Positions 58,200 through 64,000 of a DNA stretch of 64,000 nucleotides are shown here, piece by piece. Numbering within the stretch: the stretch's first letter is position 1; the number at the start of each line of letters is the position of its first letter. The translations under genes and the position numbers were made by a program. The notes beneath the pieces were generated by a model. The model was not told the DNA's origin and ran no database searches. It saw nothing but the letters and a program-made list of their open reading frames with translations. Source of the stretch: Crocodylus rhombifer. Taxonomy: Eukaryota; Chordata; Crocodylia; Crocodylidae. The DNA is taken from contig JAVSML010000029.1 in assembly GCA_038503035.1 (NCBI GenBank), forward strand, positions 1,387,799 through 1,451,798, read 5' to 3'.

Positions 58200-59470
58200 C
58201 CCTGATGCAACAAAAGACACTCTGACCTGCCACTGGTAAAGCAAGAGGGCCATGGTGGCCAACATCCTGCCTCCGTGAAGGCCATCAACGTATGACCAAG
58301 AGATTCCAGGAAGAGAGCCCAGGAAGAGGACCCTGCCACAGAGGAATCTGCATTCCTTCTCTTTCAGGCCAAACTGAGAACCCCTGCCACCCTTGATGAG
58401 CCCCTTTTTTCCCGTCAGGAGTTCCATGCACTGCTTGTGGGCTCACCTGCTCCCTAATGTAAGTTTGCTTGTTTTAGCTGTAACTACTTGATTGTTAGCC
58501 CAGTATTAACTATTTCACTTGCTCAGTCATGGGCTTCTCATCTTCTCAGCAGATTTTGCAAGTGAATCAAGTTGAAATTACCGTAAGTTATAGGCACTCA
58601 AGTGAAAAATTCAAATTAGGCTCTTCTACATTAGTGTAATCCTGCAACCATGGCTCTCCCAGGGGGGAGTGGACAGGCTCTGCCACAGTCACCATGTGCT
58701 GCCAAGTGCCACCAGTTCTGGCTGCTCACCCCACACCTCGCCACCCCCTCCACAGGCTGATATGCACACTCCTAGGGACAGCTCTGCCTGTGACTTTAAT
58801 CTGGTGACTGATTTACTGCAGCTTAGAGGGTTAAGAGGGAAAAATGGGGCCCTAAGAATGTGTAATGTTTATTCATGGCAAAAAGAGAGTGCGCACTTTT
58901 AGAATAGCAACCAGAAGAAATGATTGGAGTCTAATGGAGAAATGATTTAAGCAGCTGGCCACAACGAAAACCCATGCTTTCTTTCTTTCAGCCATGAGTT
59001 TCTTTCACTCATACAGTCTGGCAAGTATAGTAGAAACTTTTTCATACTGTATGGGTCTATCACTTCATATCTGCCACTTCTAAGGCATTATTTGTTTTCT
59101 TTTGGGGCTGAGACCCACCCCCCATCCCCCTACAAACCCTAGATTAACGTAAAATGGGCCTGAGGGACAACACTTGGTAAAACAGTCAGTAGCAACACTG
59201 CAAACTTCTGCCCCCAGGCTCCAACAATGTGACATTGTCCTCTTTGAGGAAAACCACCATTAAGTATAGAGGGTACATTTTTGGATCTTCAGGGAAGAAT
59301 ACTAGTAAAGATACCAATCACTGTCAATTATGATGTAGACACCAGCCTTCTAGGAAATAGATCAGGGCCATTATATTTACATCACAAATAGTAAGTATAA
59401 AAAACCCCCCACATAACTTTTCTGCTCATGACTTCCTAGGTTTGGGCCTAAACTCTAAAAGTCAAATTTC
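58200..59470. other. Unannotated intergenic DNA
   Basis: No feature recognised. Confidence 0.5.
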
Positions 59471-59473
59471 ATA

Positions 59474-59938
59474 CAGGTTTTCCTCACTTTATGCTGTACA
59501 TGTACTCCTGGAAAATGGCACATAACTTGAATTTGCATAAACGGGACTCACTTTACAATGTAACAAATAGGGATACGTTCCAAGACCTTGACTGTACTGC
59601 CTCGCAGACCCATTTCTACCACTTTTACAAAACAATTTTGGTACTCACCAACAGCAGACAGTACACATGAGCACAGGGTACTCTCATAATGAGGATGGCA
59701 GCTACAGAAACACATGTTGCAGACAGCAAGTGAGGAGCACAGTTCCACACAAGAGACTATGTTTTGGTGTGTATCACTCCCACAATGCACCACACAAAGC
59801 TGCTGACTGAGAGCTTCCACCGCACCAATATCATAAGAATGAACTTACCTCACATATAACAACTTTTTGTTATAAAAAGGGTCATTGCATAAGAGGAAAT
59901 TTGCTCATACAGAACCCGCATAAAGTGAGGGAAACCTA
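59474..59938. mobile_element. Tc1/mariner-type (pogo/Tigger-like) MITE
   Basis: Ends CAGGTTTTCCTCACTTTATGC and GCATAAAGTGAGGGAAACCTA are inverted repeats, flanked by TA on both sides (59472-59473 and 59939-59940). ATACGTTCCAAGACC inside is reminiscent of Tigger-type elements. 465 bp, no transposase frame. Confidence 0.7.
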
Positions 59939-60255
59939 TATGTTATTACTAGCCCTCTCAGACAAAGGTACAATTTCTATACCAGATCAGCCTTAATACC
60001 GTGCTCAGGAACTTAATTAAACTTAACCACATCACAGCACAGTGATAAGGTACTAGTAAAAATGGATCTAAAACGTAACTACAAAGCTATAACTAGATCG
60101 TTGACTTCAATCTTAGGTCCAAAAAAACAAACATTGAAAACTTGGCCCAGTATACCATCAGAATTGATGCACTTACAATATAGATGCAGATATATTGGAA
60201 ATGTATCACTATCTATATACAATATGATACATATACAATATGGCATAGAGTGCCC

Positions 60256-61415
60256 CGGAGCAAGTTTGCAGATGATACCATGTTGTAGAGACTAGTAGAT
60301 CCACTAGAGGGTAGAGCTAGAATTCAGAGGGACCTAAATCAGTGGTTCTCAAACTTTTTTCTTCACGGACCACTTGAACATTGCTAAGGGTCTCAGTGGG
60401 ACACTTCATAAACTTTGTTTTGTTCTACAAATCAAAGCACACAACTCATATTTCAATATCAGCAGTCTTACCTTTTTAATGCAATGGATGTGCCTGTTTT
60501 TTTTAACAAAGTTCTGGGAAGTCAGGTGTAATAGGTCACCTTTCTGCGGACCACCTGAATAGAGCTCGTGGACCAGTGGTAGTTTGCGGACCACAGTTTA
60601 AAAATCTCTGACCTAGATAAATTGGAGGATTGGGCCAAAAGGAATCTCATGAGGTTCAACAAGGACAAGTGCAAAGTCCTGCACTTGGGACGGACCAATC
60701 CCATGCACCAATACAGGCTGGGGGTGGATTGGCTGGGCAGCAGCACTATAGAAAAGGACTTGGGGGTTACAGTGGACAATAAGCTGAATATGAGCCAACA
60801 GTGCCTTTGTTGCCAAGAAGGCTAATGGCATACTGGGATGCAGTGGAAAGTGTATTGCCAGCAGATCAAGGGAAGTCATTATTCCCCTCTATTCAGCACT
60901 GGTGAGGCCACATCTGGAGTACTATGTCCTGTTTTGAGCCCCCCACTACAAAAAGGTTGTGGGCAAATTGGAAGTCCAGTGGAAGGCAACAAAAATGGTT
61001 CAGGGTCTGGGGCACATGTCTTGTAAGAGGCTGAGGGAACTGGGCTTATTTAGTCTGGAGAAGATAAGACTGAGAGAGGATTTAACAGGAATCTTCAACT
61101 ACCTGAAGGTGGTTCAAAAGAGGATGCAGCTAAACTGTTCTCAGTGGTGGCAGATGACAGAACAAGGAGCAACCATCTCAAGTTGCAGCAAGGGAACTTT
61201 AAGTTGGAAATTAGGAAGAATTTTCTATCTAGGAGGGTAGTAAAACACTTGAATGGGTTACCCAGAGAGGTGGTGGAAGCTCCATTTTTGGAGGTTTTTA
61301 AGACCTGGCTAGACAAATTTTTGGCTAGGATGATCTAGTTGGGGTGGTCCTGCTCTGAGCAGGAGGTTGGATTAGATGACCTCCTGAGGTCCTTTCCAAC
61401 TCTAACTTTCTATGG
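60256..61415 (+). mobile_element. CR1 LINE interrupted by a hAT MITE
   Basis: Starts inside the RT palm at K-F-A-D-D-T (60262-60280), continues to 60339, and resumes at 60611 with [17 protein letters not shown]. Later blocks include K-D-L-G-V-T-V-D. The tail ends CTAACTTTCTATGG near 61410. Several stops follow 60830. Removing the insertion at the duplicated octamer would rejoin the two parts. Confidence 0.88.
60340..60610. mobile_element. hAT MITE nested in CR1
   Basis: Begins CAGTGGTTCTCAAACTTTT and ends GTTTAAAAATCTCTG. Target octamers acctaaat (60332-60339) and acctagat (60611-60618) differ at one base. 271 bp, contains two diverged GCGGACCAC-type units. It inserted after the CR1 was already in place. 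Confidence 0.88.
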
Positions 61416-61644
61416 TTGTATGTATATTACTATGTTGACATGACAACCATTGGCTAGGAAGTTGAGGGTGAGATAGAGTGATTTTTAAATTCTTTAAGTA
61501 CCTCTTATATGTTCTCAGTATCATCTGCAAGGAAAATTTTCTACAGCTATGAAAAGCAGTATTTTTTACAAAGAACAGTTTTTCAAAGACTGGTGCGACA
61601 TTTACCAACATCCGAACAAAAGGCCATCCCAGAGGACAATCTTT

Positions 61645-62555
61645 TTCATAGTATCATAGTGCTTAGGGTCAGAAGGGACCTAAACAGATCATCAGGTCCA
61701 GCCCCCTACCCTGGGCAGGAACGAGTGCAGGGTCATGTCACCTCAGCCAAATATCTGTCCAGCCTCCTCTTGAAGACCCACAAGGTAGAAGAGAGTAGCA
61801 CCTCACTTGGGAGCCTGTTCCACAGCCTGGCAGCCCTAGCTGTAAAGTAATATCTCCAGCCTGAACCTTCTCTCTAACAATTTGTGGCCATTATTCCTAG
61901 TAACCTCGGGTGGTGCCTGGGGGAATACAGCCTCCCCCAATTCCCACTGGTCCCCCCTGTTGAGTTTGTAAATGGCCACCAGATCCCATCTCAGCCTTGT
62001 CTTGTGGAGACTGAATAGATTCAGGTCCTTTAGCCTCTCTTTGTAGGGCCTGTCCTACTGCCCTTTGACCACGTGAGTAGCCCTCCTCTGAACCCTCTCA
62101 AGGTTAGCCACATCCCTCTTGAAGTGCAGCACCCAGAACAGGATGCAGTACTCCGACTGTAGCCTGATCAACGCCTTATAGAGCAGAAGGATCACCTCCC
62201 TGGACCTGCTAGCGATGGATCTGTTGATGCACGACAAGGTGCAGTTAGCCTTACTGACTGCATCCTCGCATTGGCAGCTCATGTTCATCCTGGAGTCAAC
62301 AATGACTCCAAGATCCCTTTCTGCCACTGTTGTTGAGAAGGGAGTTCCCCAGCCTATAGGTGAGTTGCAGGTTCTTTCTCCCTAGATGCAGCACCCTGCA
62401 CTTCTCTGCATTGAATTTCATCTGATTCTCATCTACCCACCTATGTAATTTGTCTAGATCTAGCTGGATTTTCTCCCTCCCATCCCCTCCAGTGTGCCCA
62501 CCTCACCCCAGAACTTGGTGTTGTCAGCGAATTTGGACAGCGTGCATTCCACACC
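61645..62555 (-). mobile_element. CR1 LINE, 0.9 kb, partial RT
   Basis: 3' end at left (TTCATAGTATCATAGTGC). Minus-strand coding retains E-R-D-L-G-V-I-V-D, L-S-C-I-N-R-S and H-F-K-R-D-V around 62320-62060, then stops and frameshifts. It is truncated near 62555 at the F-A-D-D region. It lies tail to tail with the CR1 at 60256-61415. Confidence 0.88.
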
Positions 62556-62559
62556 CAAT

Positions 62560-63360
62560 TTGTTATCAATTCAAGTCTTTAATGAGCATTGTTTAAAAAA
62601 AAACAACAAACAATTGCCTGCTATGTTATCTGTTTTTACTTCAAATTCCAAAGCCCCTCAAGCTAGGGCCATTAAAATATTGCGTTAAGAGGAAATCTAG
62701 ACACCCCTTTAAAAAGCGAAAACAGCAACTCAGAGCATCGTGAACAAAAGGCTATAACCCATCTATCATTCACATATGGATTCATGTAATGATTCTTCAA
62801 TTAGAATTATTATCTATACAGCAGCTGAAGACTGAGAACTGCTGATACACTGCAGATGAGAACATTTGCTAGTCTCTGGGCTCCAGCCTTTCCTAAAAAA
62901 TGATGATCCCACAATATAGATTGCTTGGCTTATATGTGTATTAAGCTGCAATGCCAGCATTTACATTTGCAACATTATATTTTTGCTTTCTTAAGCTTGA
63001 GAGATTTTGCTGCATCTGGTTGGTTTCATTTGCTCTGTATCTTGGGCAGTCATTTCAAAGTGTGAACAGATAAGGGATTACAGCACAAATGGATCTCAGT
63101 TTTGTTTCTCTCAGATGCAAAGAAGCAGTTACTTTACACTAACTGGCCTTCTTTGAGATGTGTCCCCCATGAATATTCAACTATCACAATTCAGCTGTCA
63201 GTTTATAAACACCCTGTCCACAAGTTGATTCAATAGGCCAGGCATATGCACCTGGGACCATGCCTGTGCCTTGAACGTCCTTGTGCCTCCACCTGAGACA
63301 GTATAGGATGGGACAAAACTAAACTGTCCCTTAATTCCTTTGCCCCTACAGAATCCATAC
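62560..63360. other. Unannotated AT-rich intergenic DNA
   Basis: No repeat or exon recognised between the two CR1 groups. Confidence 0.5.
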
Positions 63361-63364
63361 AATC

Positions 63365-63615
63365 AGAGAAAATCAAAGTAGGAAGGGACCTCATGAAGTC
63401 AACTAGTCCAAAGTAGGACTGTCCCCAACTATATTATCCCAGCCAAGGCTTTGTCCAGCTGGGTCTTAACCTCCAAGGATGAAGAGTCCACGGCCTCTCT
63501 GGGTAACCTGTTCCAGTGCCTAACTACCCTCCTAGTGAGAAAGTTCTTCCTAATATCTAACCTAAACTTCCCTTGCTGCAACTTGAGACCATTGCTCTTT
63601 GTTCTCGTGTTAAAG
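63365..63615 (-). mobile_element. CR1 LINE 3' end
   Basis: Begins AATCAAAGTAGGAAGGGACC with AGTCAACTAGTCCAAAG, then CCACGGCCTCTCTGGGTAAC and AAAGTTCTTCCTAATATC, the reverse complement of a CR1 3' end without a clear tail. It resembles the 38016 subfamily. Confidence 0.85.
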
Positions 63616-63692
63616 GTTCAGATGTTAAAGGACTCTGCTGTAGTGGGGAAGGACACGTTATGCATATTTTGAAGAACCGGTTACTGCGAGAT

Positions 63693-64000
63693 AGTTTCAT
63701 AGTTTGTAGGGTCGGAAGGGACCTGAGCAGATCATCGAGTCATGGCAGGAAAGAGTACTGGAGTCAAACAACCCCAGCAAGGTGTTTATCTAGCCTCCTC
63801 TTAGACCCCCAGGGTAGGAGCCAGCACCACTTCTCTTGGAAGCTGGTTCCAGATCCTAGCCACCCTGACCATGAAGTAGCATCTCCTGATATCTAGCCTG
63901 AATCTACCCTCTGCCAGCTTGTGACCGTTATTCCTAGTCACTCCTGGTAGTGCTCAGGGGAACAGGGACTCCCCCAATGCCTGCTGGTCCCCTCTGATTA
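63693..64000 (-). mobile_element. CR1 LINE 3' end, runs off the window
   Basis: Starts at the tail GTTTCATAGTTTGTAGGG and follows the CR1 3' end through GTGGTTGGAACC-region equivalents to the right edge. It probably continues into RT coding beyond base 64000. Confidence 0.85.

Noticed and set aside
1..64000. CRISPR arrays, prokaryotic operons, tRNA or rRNA genes
   Set aside because: No regularly spaced direct repeats, no ribosome-binding sites with packed genes and no tRNA-like box A/box B pair were found. The split exons and CR1 elements show a vertebrate genome.

Overview
The window is a piece of a vertebrate nuclear chromosome, with one recognisable host gene in the left 28 kb and gene-poor, repeat-dense DNA to its right. 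The repeats suggest a sauropsid, most likely a crocodilian. There are many CR1 LINE copies with ATGAAACT- or ATTCTATG-type 3' tails, many short hAT-like non-autonomous DNA transposons, MIR-like ancient SINE remains, and a degraded Ty3/gypsy element. A turtle is the main alternative. The organism is an inference; the repeats and exons are read directly.

Positions 1-27450 hold LGI2 (leucine-rich repeat LGI family member 2) on the minus strand. Eight exons can be placed to the base with GT-AG introns and an unbroken frame: exon 1 at 27450-27254 (coding part), four 72-bp leucine-rich-repeat exons (26253-26182, 21505-21434, 16727-16656, 15988-15917), the LRRCT exon (14246-14077), the first EPTP propeller exon (5628-5464), and the start of the last exon (491 to the window edge). 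They give 437 codons. The remaining propeller codons and the 3'UTR lie beyond base 1. The protein is expected to be a secreted neuronal glycoprotein that binds ADAM-family receptors.

The introns carry old repeats: hAT-like MITEs, a MITE family with AAACCAGTTT motifs, CR1 3' ends and several other terminal-inverted-repeat elements. From about 27.8 kb to 64 kb I find no convincing host exon. That stretch contains a non-LTR retrotransposon (+ strand, 31990-32215 and 34960-36215) split by a minus-strand Ty3/gypsy element (about 32218-34950, gag to RNase H with a 5' LTR, 3' part missing), a second LINE C-terminal fragment (36775-37220), five MITE families, and a dense CR1 cluster from 52.3 kb to the right edge. 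One CR1 (60256-61415) is interrupted by a hAT MITE with its 8-bp target duplication still visible.

No CRISPR array, operon, tRNA, rRNA or new defence-like system was seen. The most interesting signals are the nested transposons, the alternating AAACCAGTTT array, a fold-back MITE family with long hairpin arms, the different CR1 tail types, and upstream reading frames in the LGI2 leader.
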